IMG/VR virus record: IMGVR_UViG_3300036817_000042
Coordinates: 1-40,996 of that record
Source of the DNA: a virus
DNA: 40,996 bases
Direction: 5' to 3' (one strand)
Shown here: in pieces, positions 28,623 through 35,438 of the stretch
Layout: the number at the start of each line of letters is the position of its first letter
Position numbering within the stretch: the stretch's first letter is position 1
Position numbers and translations under genes: made by a program
Notes under the pieces: generated by a model
What the model saw: the letters and a program-made list of their open reading frames with translations, nothing else
Databases searched by the model: none
What the model was told of the DNA's origin: nothing

Positions 28623-29104
28623 CAGTTCACCCTGATCGCACGGCGCTTGCTGATCTCGATTAAGTCAGGTTCGCTCCCGTTCTTGAGATTGTGCTGAAGC
28701 ACGTCCAGGCCGCTGCCATGCTTCAGTCGGGTCTGGCGGCCGTACGCCATCGCAGTCTGAAGTGTTTCATTTCCAGCCGTCCACGTGCTAGGTGCGGCGG
28801 TCGCCATCGCTTGCCGCGCCTGATCAATCGTCACGTCCTTGTAGCGGACCGTCGGCGTGCCCCCTTCCTTGCCCTCCACCTTGGCATCGGCAACGCCGTA
28901 GTCTTTCTCCATAATGTCTTCCGCCAACTTGACCGCCTTCGCGCGCGCCGAACCACCGATGGCGAATGGCTTAAATTCTTGCTGCATGTCGTCGGCCTGA
29001 CAATTCGGACATTCCGGCGGCAACGCGTCGTACTCTTCCAAGGACAGTTCGACCTCCAGGAAGTGACCGCAGTCCGGACAGGCGAATGTGCGTCTGATAG
29101 GCAT
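28622..29104 (-). CDS. Zinc-ribbon protein between terminase and portal, 160 aa
   Basis: Cysteines C9-x-x-C12 and C32-x-x-C35 (FACPDCGHFLEVE; PPECPNCQ) build a FmdB-like zinc ribbon. The rest is helical (ARAKAVKLAEDIMEKDYGV, ITIDQARQAMATAAPSTW-type segment). Starts exactly where terminase ends and ends exactly where portal starts. Phages often have a zinc-ribbon gene here; packaging accessory is a guess. Confidence 0.75.
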   Translation of the reverse strand: MPIRRTFACPDCGHFLEVELSLEEYDALPPECPNCQADDMQQEFKPFAIGGSARAKAVKLAEDIMEKDYGVADAKVEGKEGGTPTVRYKDVTIDQARQAMATAAPSTWTAGNETLQTAMAYGRQTRLKHGSGLDVLQHNLKNGSEPDLIEISKRRAIRVN

Positions 29105-30903
29105 CAGAATTTTTCCTTCGGCGGGGCCTTCGCCTTGGCGTAAAGCTGTTGCATCTTCTGTGAGAACGCGAAGGACAACACCGTGCCAATGTCGCCCTGC
29201 GGCGGCTTCTCATGTACCGACGCCCATGTCAGATTCCGCGCCACCAGACCGGGCCGCCGCCACTCCACCCATGCGTGATGCGCCAGCACGAGCGCCGACA
29301 CGAGGTCATCATTCTCGCCTGTGTCCGGCCCTGCGCCGATCTGACCATTGTCATAAACGATCGCCTGCATTTGTTCGATCAGACGCACCGATCTGATCTC
29401 GACACGCCGCAACATCAGGCTGTCACGCATCTCCGAGTAAATCTGATGCTTGTTGTCGAAATTGGTTTTCCAGTTGACGACGTTGCCGGCACCACCCATC
29501 GAGTCGGGTCGCTTGTATAGGAACCACCGCACATGTCCGATCATGTCCAGGATATTGCCACCCTGTTGATCGGACTGAAGCTGACCACGTTCCGCCAGTT
29601 GACGCAGATTGCGAACCTCCGGCATGACGGCTGCGCCAACGCCGGTCACTTCAAGATTGGCCATATGGTTCTTGTAGGCCCCGCACAGATGCGAGAGCAC
29701 CCACGCAAGCTGATAGGTCAACGGTTTGTTTGATGCGAACTCTGCGACTTGAACTACTCTGTCAGAGTAACATCGCAGCACCTGGACTGCGTGGTCGTCA
29801 GCATCGCTGCCGCCACCGCCGGACGGGTCGATACCAAGTACATATATACCTTCATCAGCGGGCGGTTCCCACACGCGAAGATTAACTTCCTCTCGATTTG
29901 TGGTCTGCTCAATACGTGATGATAAGAAGCGATCTTCAAACACGTAGCGATAGCCTTTGTAGGGAGGCCCTTCAGCCAGAGCCTCACCAATTTCAAGCGT
30001 TCGCGCCGCAGGAAAAAAGCCACTTCCGCTGGCGATGAAGCATTCTCGCTCATGCCAAGGAAAGTGTCGAAGCATGTACTCTTCGGCGCGATATTCGCTC
30101 TCGCGCCGCCACCACGCAATCTGTTCCGGCTTGACTGTGACGCCGTACTCTTGCTTGACGATCTGCGCACGTTTGATTTCCTCCGCCGTGAGAACGCCGT
30201 CATCCCAATAGGTTTTGAAGTCTTCGTCGGTCTTGGGAATGCTGTAAGTCGGGTTAGCCCAGAAGCCGACGAAAATAAACTTCATGTGGCGGTCTTGCTT
30301 GGCCTGCTGGCAATGATGATAGAACCAATTGAAGCCATTAGCGATCGATTCCCAGATATACAGCCGGTTGGGGTTCTGCCGCGCCAGCGACGCCTTCAAC
30401 GACTCGACGCCGGCCAGACTGCGCCATAGGCTGCACTCCGTCGCGTGCATCATATTAAGTGCGCGAGAAGCCCCCAGATCGGGATTACTTCCCGCAGCAA
30501 GAAGATCAATAACACTACGGTTAGCAAAAGCCATCCCATTACGATTATTAACCAGAAGCCGATGTTCGGGCGACTTCCATTCAGGCGGTAGAGTTTCCAG
30601 GAGATTTGCAAATATGCGTCGAAGGCGCTCAAGATTATCTGTTCGGTCCGCGATGATGGCACCTTGGGTTCCCTCATTCGCGAGCGCCCATAGAAGCTCA
30701 ATAACCGACGATACCGTCGTGATCGCCATTTGTCGTGACTTGAGGATGACGAACTCATGGACACCTTCCTGGAGGCCCCGCGCCACCGCATCAATCACGA
30801 TCCGCTGCGATAGCCAGGGATCGACCTGCGTCTTGCCGAACTCTTTAGTTTCAAGTTTGACAGACCCAAGCAGATCATACATAGCCTTGCGGATTGTAGT
30901 CAT
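29104..30903 (-). CDS. Terminase large subunit (TerL)
   Basis: 599 residues. The ATPase part has the deviant Walker A K55-S-R-Q-M-A-I-T-T (FVILKSRQMAITTVSSVIE) used by many terminases, and a Walker B-like stretch NMMHATECSLW (about 150-160). The nuclease part begins GIYVLGIDPSGGGGSDADDH (D359 as first acidic ligand), with the later D-D-x-x-S-A-L-V-L-A-H-H (ENDDLVSALVLAHHAW). The motor pumps DNA through the portal and cuts it to length. The start overlaps the preceding small gene. Confidence 0.93.
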   Translation of the reverse strand: MTTIRKAMYDLLGSVKLETKEFGKTQVDPWLSQRIVIDAVARGLQEGVHEFVILKSRQMAITTVSSVIELLWALANEGTQGAIIADRTDNLERLRRIFANLLETLPPEWKSPEHRLLVNNRNGMAFANRSVIDLLAAGSNPDLGASRALNMMHATECSLWRSLAGVESLKASLARQNPNRLYIWESIANGFNWFYHHCQQAKQDRHMKFIFVGFWANPTYSIPKTDEDFKTYWDDGVLTAEEIKRAQIVKQEYGVTVKPEQIAWWRRESEYRAEEYMLRHFPWHERECFIASGSGFFPAARTLEIGEALAEGPPYKGYRYVFEDRFLSSRIEQTTNREEVNLRVWEPPADEGIYVLGIDPSGGGGSDADDHAVQVLRCYSDRVVQVAEFASNKPLTYQLAWVLSHLCGAYKNHMANLEVTGVGAAVMPEVRNLRQLAERGQLQSDQQGGNILDMIGHVRWFLYKRPDSMGGAGNVVNWKTNFDNKHQIYSEMRDSLMLRRVEIRSVRLIEQMQAIVYDNGQIGAGPDTGENDDLVSALVLAHHAWVEWRRPGLVARNLTWASVHEKPPQGDIGTVLSFAFSQKMQQLYAKAKAPPKEKF

Positions 30904-31103
30904 CAGTCACTCAACTGGTTGTTAACATTTGCGTCACGCTGAAGATGATCGCCATCCTGCCGCAACATCAGTCCACCCGGCACGTACGCCTGACCCTGTG
31001 TTGACCGCGCAAGCATCACACCTTGCACTCGCGCGATCTCGTGCAACGACTCGGCTATGTCGCGCAGATATGCCAACATAGCCTGTGTGTCGTCCTCACG
31101 CAT
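30903..31103 (-). CDS. Short helical protein before terminase, 66 aa
   Basis: MREDDTQAMLAYLRDIAESL and LHEIARVQGVMLARST form a coiled coil; the rest is polar. It stands where a small terminase subunit or accessory may be expected, but at 66 aa it lacks an HTH domain. The start (TGATG) and stop overlap its neighbours. Function unknown. Confidence 0.65.
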   Translation of the reverse strand: MREDDTQAMLAYLRDIAESLHEIARVQGVMLARSTQGQAYVPGGLMLRQDGDHLQRDANVNNQLSD

Positions 31104-31717
31104 CAGCGTTCCCCACGGTCATCCCGGTCACGATCGTCGCGGCGCTCACCGCGCTCGCGGTCATCCCCGCGCTCGCTGAACTCATCCAAATCGCCTTGTC
31201 GGTAGGACCGCCGCCGCTCCCGGCCTCGCGCCATCTCACGATCCTCACGAATTACAGCACGGCGCTGCGCCACCTGCCGCTCCAGCGACTCGTCCATGCG
31301 CTCGCCAAGCCGGCGCAGATCACGCTGTTGCCGTACGATGCCACGCGCACCACCGGTCGCCCGTGGTTCCTGCAACGGCGCAAGCCCGGTCTGACCAAAG
31401 GTCGAGCCACCCGAAGGCGGCACACCGCCAAGACCGTTGCCGGGACAGAAACTTTCACCGGGCCACAAGCCGGTGCCAAGCGGACCGCTGTAATCGCTGT
31501 TGCAGCATCCCGTGGTGTCGTCATACGGACCCATAGGAAAATCAAGCTGCACCACCGGCAACGACTCCCAGATTGGAACGATACCCGCCGCCGCCCAATC
31601 TTCGACCGGCAACGGCATGTTGGGATTGTTCGGATCAAACGGTGGTGGCGGACAACACGGCGACGCCAGGACCGGCGGCAGCGGTTGGTTCGGGTTCAAC
31701 CATGCAGGGGTTGCCAT
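31103..31717 (-). CDS. Pro-rich protein with charged C-terminus, 204 aa
   Basis: First gene of the virion operon, with AGGAGG eight bases before ATG 31717. The first 120 residues are Pro/Gly-rich with paired cysteines (C-C-P-P-P-P, G-C-C-N-S-D). The last 80 are Arg/Asp/Glu helices ending in RERGERRDDRDRDDRGER. Could be a DNA-packaging accessory by position. No family recognised. Confidence 0.65.
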   Translation of the reverse strand: MATPAWLNPNQPLPPVLASPCCPPPPFDPNNPNMPLPVEDWAAAGIVPIWESLPVVQLDFPMGPYDDTTGCCNSDYSGPLGTGLWPGESFCPGNGLGGVPPSGGSTFGQTGLAPLQEPRATGGARGIVRQQRDLRRLGERMDESLERQVAQRRAVIREDREMARGRERRRSYRQGDLDEFSERGDDRERGERRDDRDRDDRGER

Positions 31718-31797
31718 TGGATTGCCTCCTGTAACGAGCGGCGTATACTACGCCCTGCCCGTCCTCCTGGGAACCGGGCGCACCATGCCCACACGCC

Positions 31798-31835
31798 GAC
31801 GCCTCTGTGATCACGCGCACGATCACGGAGGCGTC
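31798..31835. other. 15-bp stem-loop
   Basis: GACGCCTCTGTGATC (31798-31812) pairs with GATCACGGAGGCGTC (31821-31835), with one G-T pair and an 8-nt loop. No T-run on either side, so a simple terminator is unlikely. It lies 80 nt before the first virion gene in the minus direction. Confidence 0.75.
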
Positions 31836-32092
31836 TGTGCGAGTCCCCTTACTCCACAAACTTACTAGACTATCGGGGTGCGGGCGGGCCACGGTGCTTT
31901 CAACTGGAAGCTTCAGAAAACAACGTTTCTCGGACTGTGGTGGCGCATCGCGCCCGAGCCTCCGCCCAAATTGTCCCAAAAATTTTTGAGGTTCAACTTA
32001 CCGGGCTACCATTTACCCTGCCAGCTTCTTTTAACGGGGGCTGGGTGCGCTTTTCCGTCTCGACCTCACCACCCTAGCGTCGTGCTCGCTCC

Positions 32093-32148
32093 GGTCAACC
32101 GGCGGCGGTCCGCACGTGAGGCTAGGTGCTCCCCGCCGCCAGTTGACC
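32093..32148. other. 16-bp inverted repeat containing GTCAAC/GTTGAC
   Basis: GGTCAACCGGCGGCGG (32093-32108) and CCGCCGCCAGTTGACC (32133-32148) pair at 15 of 16 positions with a 24-nt loop. The arms carry the same GTCAAC/GTTGAC half-sites as the early operators. Located 22 nt downstream of the stop of the gene at 32170. Confidence 0.75.
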
Positions 32149-32169
32149 TCCGCTGTGCGCGCCGCTCTG

Positions 32170-32562
32170 TCACGCCTGTGGTCGGGACGGAAGAACGCTC
32201 GCGGCGCGGGTCGAACCAAAGAACTGCGGTTGTCCACGTTTTATTTTCAACCTTGAGAATACCTCAAGCCGCGCGAGGTAAGCCCGCATGTGCGCCGCCG
32301 ATCGAGTCGGGATGCAGCCGTCATCGTAGAGGTAGATGCTGGCGACGTCCGTAGCGCCGTTCCAAGACATCTTCGCAGCCTGTGCCGCAGTGATCCGCAG
32401 CGGCACCGCATAGTCGGCGTAATTGACGAACTCATCCGTTCCCATGCCGAGTGGCTTGTAATTTCTGTTGAGTACAACGTAGAGTCCGGCGTCAACACGA
32501 TGGATGTTGTACGGAAAAAACACCTGACGAGCCTCAGATTTTAAGCCATTGCCCCAACTCAT
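32170..32562 (-). CDS. Small conserved protein, 130 aa
   Basis: AAAGGAGA lies just before ATG 32562. FFPYNIHRVDAGLYVVLNRN and Y-K-P-L-G are a pattern I recall from small phage proteins; NYADYAVPLRITAAQAAKMS is a second strand-helix segment. Unknown function. It follows the SF3 helicase on the same strand, but its own -10 (TATAAT, 32626-32621) suggests independent expression. Confidence 0.68.
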   Translation of the reverse strand: MSWGNGLKSEARQVFFPYNIHRVDAGLYVVLNRNYKPLGMGTDEFVNYADYAVPLRITAAQAAKMSWNGATDVASIYLYDDGCIPTRSAAHMRAYLARLEVFSRLKIKRGQPQFFGSTRAASVLPSRPQA

Positions 32563-32578
32563 GTTTTTCTCCTTTTGT

Positions 32579-32664
32579 CAACACTGGCAGTGTTGCATGT
32601 AGTTTCATGTAGCAATTCCTATTATACGCTCCACGTGCGCGCGCGTACCGGGCGCAGGTGGAGC
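32579..32664 (-). promoter_or_regulatory. TATAAT box, palindrome and stem-loop
   Basis: Three elements before the gene at 32562: (1) CAACACTG-G-CAGTGTTG (32579-32595), a perfect 8-bp inverted repeat with GTGTTGAC overlapping it; (2) a consensus TATAAT on the minus strand (32626-32621), lacking a good -35; (3) a stem-loop GCTCCACGTGCGC (32628-32640) / GCGCAGGTGGAGC (32652-32664), 12 of 13 paired, right at the place of the missing -35. Repeated TTCATGTA occurs at 32606 and 32682. Likely a regulated promoter; the loop may also end helicase transcription. Confidence 0.55.
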
Positions 32665-32707
32665 AAGTTTCAGATTTTGCTTCATGTAACTTCATAACCC
32701 AACGATT

Positions 32708-34117
32708 TCAGGATATTAGCCGCCTGCGAAGTCGCAATCCTTGTATTATTGTACCGTCCATGTTACGGCTTTTGGCGAATCCTTTGTTGACCACGAGGCG
32801 TTCCGAGAACGTCCGCCGGCCCATCGGCTCATCGCCGGATTCGAGACAGAACGCCTTGTAGCTTTCGTACAGCGCGCCGAGTTGCGCCCATAGGTCCAGG
32901 TTGCCGAGCCGGACCTCGCAACAGGTGGCCATCCACTCCGTCAGCACGTCCTGACTGTCCAGGTACTCGGTCGTGGCCGCGCGGATGCTCTGCGGCACCA
33001 TCAGGCCATGCCGCTGCCACTCCAGGCATCCAGTGATGCACCACCGCAGGATGCCGGGGGCCTCGCTCCGCAACTTCATGCCAAGATCAAGATCGCGTTC
33101 TTCCTCCGGCACGTACAGCGTGAATGGCACGAGGCACATGCGAGAGCGCATCGCATCATCGACGTTGCGCAACTGCGGCAGGTTGTTGCCGACGATGTTG
33201 ATTTTGAAGCCGGGTACGAACTCAAATTCGTCACGCCGCATGAAGCGTGCCGACACTGTGTCGCCGCCGGTCAGTGACTTGAGCCGGCTTTCGTTCCAAT
33301 GACGCCCTTCCTGCGTCTCTGTGGCAGTAACGAATCGCGCGCCCATCAGCTTGGCAATTTCGGTGGGATGCCGGTCGTTGCGGCTCTCCACAAAGGTTTC
33401 GATGCCGGCCGCCTTGGCGTACTCGCCCATGATGTGCGAAATCAACTCAAGCAATGTTGACTTTCCATTACGTCCGGTGCCGTAACCGAAGAACATCTTG
33501 TGCTCTTTGATGCTGCCGGTCAGACAATAGCCGAGCCACCGTTGTTCGAAATCTACCATCTCACGATCCTGGAGATTGATTTTATGAATGAAATCAAGGA
33601 ATAACGGACAGTCTTCAGTGTCTGCCGGAGCGATGCTTGTCGATTTGGTGATGAAATGATTCGGGTCGGAACTGATCATCAGTCCAGTCGTCAAGTCAAC
33701 AGTTCCACCGTTTACGCCAAGCAGCATTTCATGGGTGTCGAATTGTTCGGGTACACAGGCAATGCGTTGATCCGAGCGCGACATTCTTTCAATGCCGGCG
33801 ATCGTCGCGTCGGCTTTCAGCTTGCGGCGCAGTTGTTCGGGTGCATTGGCGGCAATGTTACGGCACAGCTTGCGTACCATGCTGAACACTTTGAGCACAG
33901 TGTCGGCCTTCCAGCGACTGCTGTCCCACTTCAGCCACTTGCGCGTCATGTTAACATAGCGGAGGTTGTCAATATTCTCGTCAATGAATTGAAGCGCAAT
34001 CGCATCGTCTGAATAGTCTGCCGGACGGGCATCGTCTTCAGGACGCGGTGGATTGGCGTTGTTGTTGCGGCGTTGCCTTCTACGTGGGAAATTTGCTACA
34101 TTGCCGTCGTCTGGCAT
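32708..34117 (-). CDS. SF3 helicase of the D5/P4 type
   Basis: 469 residues from ATG 34117. Superfamily 3 helicase order is complete: Walker A GYGTGRNGKST (211-221), Walker B RFVTATETQEG (261-271), sensor INIVGNNLP (307-315) with the following D-D-A-M-R-S-R (arginine finger). A D5_N-type region precedes it (LQDREMVDFEQRWLGYCLTG). No primase domain is present in the N-terminal 100 residues, unlike P4 alpha. It probably unwinds DNA at the phage origin; the primase must come from elsewhere. GGGAGG is eleven bases upstream. Confidence 0.88.
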   Translation of the reverse strand: MPDDGNVANFPRRRQRRNNNANPPRPEDDARPADYSDDAIALQFIDENIDNLRYVNMTRKWLKWDSSRWKADTVLKVFSMVRKLCRNIAANAPEQLRRKLKADATIAGIERMSRSDQRIACVPEQFDTHEMLLGVNGGTVDLTTGLMISSDPNHFITKSTSIAPADTEDCPLFLDFIHKINLQDREMVDFEQRWLGYCLTGSIKEHKMFFGYGTGRNGKSTLLELISHIMGEYAKAAGIETFVESRNDRHPTEIAKLMGARFVTATETQEGRHWNESRLKSLTGGDTVSARFMRRDEFEFVPGFKINIVGNNLPQLRNVDDAMRSRMCLVPFTLYVPEEERDLDLGMKLRSEAPGILRWCITGCLEWQRHGLMVPQSIRAATTEYLDSQDVLTEWMATCCEVRLGNLDLWAQLGALYESYKAFCLESGDEPMGRRTFSERLVVNKGFAKSRNMDGTIIQGLRLRRRLIS

Positions 34118-34156
34118 TGCGCGTTTCCTCCCTTGTCGGACCTCCCTACGAAGAAA

Positions 34157-34190
34157 GGCCCGGTGTTGTCTGGCAGGCACTCACCGGGCC
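34157..34190 (-). terminator. Stem-loop with U-rich end before the helicase
   Basis: GGCCCGGTG (34157-34165) and CACCGGGCC (34182-34190) pair perfectly with a 16-nt loop. In the minus direction TTTCTT follows. Since it lies upstream of the helicase ATG, it would act as an attenuator in the leader, or as a stop for antisense transcription from the right arm. No genes face it from the right, so attenuation is the simpler view (inference). Confidence 0.5.
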
Positions 34191-34220
34191 GATCCTTCCG
34201 CTGATCAGGGTCATTTTCAA

Positions 34221-34532
34221 GTGCAACCGCTTCGACCTCTAAGCACACGACCGACCCTCATTGACGATCCGTGGGGCTTCATCATCATCGACCCTACGAC
34301 CGGTGCCCGCGTCGGTGTCCCCAAGCCGACGGGGCGCATGCGACTTGTTTACGCATTGCCGGTCAACGAGAGCGATAAGGGTCCGCTGATGGTAGAGCCG
34401 CACCATCCGATCACGGACCCGTGGGGCTTCCTGCTGGTCGATCCCGTGTCCGGCTACGTGGTCGGTAAACCGGGCCTGTGGTGTCACCGCTGGGTCGGCG
34501 CACGTTGGACGGAAGACACGCGTAGGCTATAA
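34221..34532 (+). CDS. Two-repeat protein, 103 aa
   Basis: From GTG 34221 (CAGGG upstream). Two copies of one unit: DDPWGFIIIDPTTGARVGVP (near residue 15) and TDPWGFLLVDPVSGYVVGKP (near 65), joined by a linker. The end W-C-H-R-W-V-G-A-R-W is Trp-rich. Its stop overlaps a downstream ATG (TAATG at 34532). First gene of the right plus-strand block. Start codon uncertain; function unknown. Confidence 0.6.
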   Translation: MQPLRPLSTRPTLIDDPWGFIIIDPTTGARVGVPKPTGRMRLVYALPVNESDKGPLMVEPHHPITDPWGFLLVDPVSGYVVGKPGLWCHRWVGARWTEDTRRL

Positions 34533-34618
34533 TGCCGGCGGAAACGGCGACCCTTACTCGCCGGCCTCGTGTCGATTGCGTACGGTCGGCACGGGGTTCC
34601 ACAACGGGAGTGTCAGCC

Positions 34619-34912
34619 ATGCCGGAAGACTTCGACCATCACGGCCGCCTGGAGGAAAAGCTTGAAGTGCTGCGCCGGACCTCTCCGGAGCACGCGCGCG
34701 AGTTCCTGATCGTGCTGCTTGACGATGCCTTCAAGAACGGCCTCAACGCCGGTGCCGACGATGAAGCGCGCCGCGCCGCCAAAGTGCTGCGGGCCTGCAA
34801 GGGCTGTTGCTGCGAAGAAGAAGAGGAACACCACCACCACCATCACCATCACCACGACGGTGAAGGTGAGCGCGAAGTCGAACGTGAGCGCGGCGAGCGC
34901 GACCGGCGGTAA
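34619..34912 (+). CDS. Protein with natural His9 tract, 97 aa
   Basis: GGGAG nine bases before ATG 34619. A helical first half (RLEEKLEVLRRTSPEHAREF, FLIVLLDDAFKNGLNAGADD), then C-K-G-C-C-C, five Glu, nine His in a row and a Glu/Arg tail. Cys plus His tracts suggest metal binding, probably nickel/zinc (inference). The longer frame from 34532 is possible. Unrelated to cloning tags: codons are mixed cac/cat within native sequence. Confidence 0.7.
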   Translation: MPEDFDHHGRLEEKLEVLRRTSPEHAREFLIVLLDDAFKNGLNAGADDEARRAAKVLRACKGCCCEEEEEHHHHHHHHHDGEGEREVERERGERDRR

Positions 34913-34953
34913 ACGCCATCTCCGAACAGGACGCCAGCCTCTTCTAGCGAACC

Positions 34954-35274
34954 ATGCCGGTCACCCGCCGCTATACGCCCGAGCATCCGCCGGGTGAAAG
35001 TTGCACCTTCGGGATGGACTTCTCGATGGTGATTCCGCCCGGCGTCGGCATCAACACAGGCTCTGTTGACATCTGGACCAACCGGCCCGGCAATGTGGTG
35101 GAGGCCAGCGCCGACTGGAGCATTGGCAGTGTCATCGTGCGCGGACGTGCGCTATACTGCACGTTGAGCGGCGGCGTGCTTGGCATGGACTATCAGATCA
35201 GATGGACGGCGACCGACACCGACGGCAACGTATGGCCGCGCATCGCGACGGTGTTGTGCGCGTACACTTCGTGA
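34954..35274 (+). CDS. Fibre-tail adaptor-like protein, 106 aa
   Basis: A beta protein: ESCTFGMDFSMVIPPGVGI, VEASADWSIGSVIVRGRALY, CTLSGGVLGMDYQIRWTATD, G-N-V-W-P-R-I-A-T-V-L-C-A. This set of motifs matches phage proteins usually called fibre-tail adaptor or BACON-like, found before fibre genes. Together with the fibre that starts 150 nt downstream, an adaptor role is likely. Confidence limited to pattern memory. Confidence 0.7.
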   Translation: MPVTRRYTPEHPPGESCTFGMDFSMVIPPGVGINTGSVDIWTNRPGNVVEASADWSIGSVIVRGRALYCTLSGGVLGMDYQIRWTATDTDGNVWPRIATVLCAYTS

Positions 35275-35438
35275 CGCCCCCTTGGTTCCCGACACCTTGG
35301 GCGCGCTATGTGTGGCGCGTGAACCACATCTCGACCGGTCCAAGGCCCAAGCCGCGATGGTCGCGCTACAGCGCGTTTGATTCGTTCGTGATCCCGTGGC
35401 GTTCGCTGGTCACCAGAGGGAAACCGTTCGATGGATGA
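35271..35438 (+). CDS. Small Trp/Pro-rich protein, 55 aa
   Basis: GTG 35271 overlaps the adaptor stop (GTGA), and its TGA overlaps the fibre gene's first codons. Begins (M)TPPWFPTPWARYVWRVNHIS, Trp/Pro/Arg-rich. Coupling in both directions supports translation. Function unknown. Confidence 0.55.
   Translation: MTPPWFPTPWARYVWRVNHISTGPRPKPRWSRYSAFDSFVIPWRSLVTRGKPFDG

Larger units (their letters stand above)
31718..32169. other. Structured non-coding gap before the virion operon
   Basis: No supported gene in 450 nt. It contains two strong inverted repeats (31798-31835 and 32093-32148), a 12-bp palindrome CAAAAATTTTTG (31977-31988), and a weak minus-strand promoter candidate (TTGAAC at 31996-31991, 17 nt, CAATTT at 31973-31968). 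It separates the helicase unit from the terminase-led operon, so late promoter and possibly packaging-site functions are plausible (inference). Confidence 0.6.

Noticed and set aside
26906-30926. 15-bp direct repeat CAACTGGTTGTTAAC at 26906-26920 and 30912-30926
   Set aside because: About one such pair is expected by chance in 41 kb, and both lie at or in gene ends without other shared context.
31635-31979. Open frame on the minus strand across the gap before the virion operon
   Set aside because: No ribosome site, overlaps a well-supported gene, spans the 15-bp stem-loop, and has no protein-like composition.
32216-32240. tRNA T-arm-like GGTTCGA sequence
   Set aside because: It is coding sequence of the gene at 32170, and no cloverleaf can be drawn around it.
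34532-34618. N-terminal extension of the His9 protein from ATG 34532
   Set aside because: Start overlaps the previous stop, but there is a better ribosome site at ATG 34619 and the extension is low in protein-like character. Left as an alternative.
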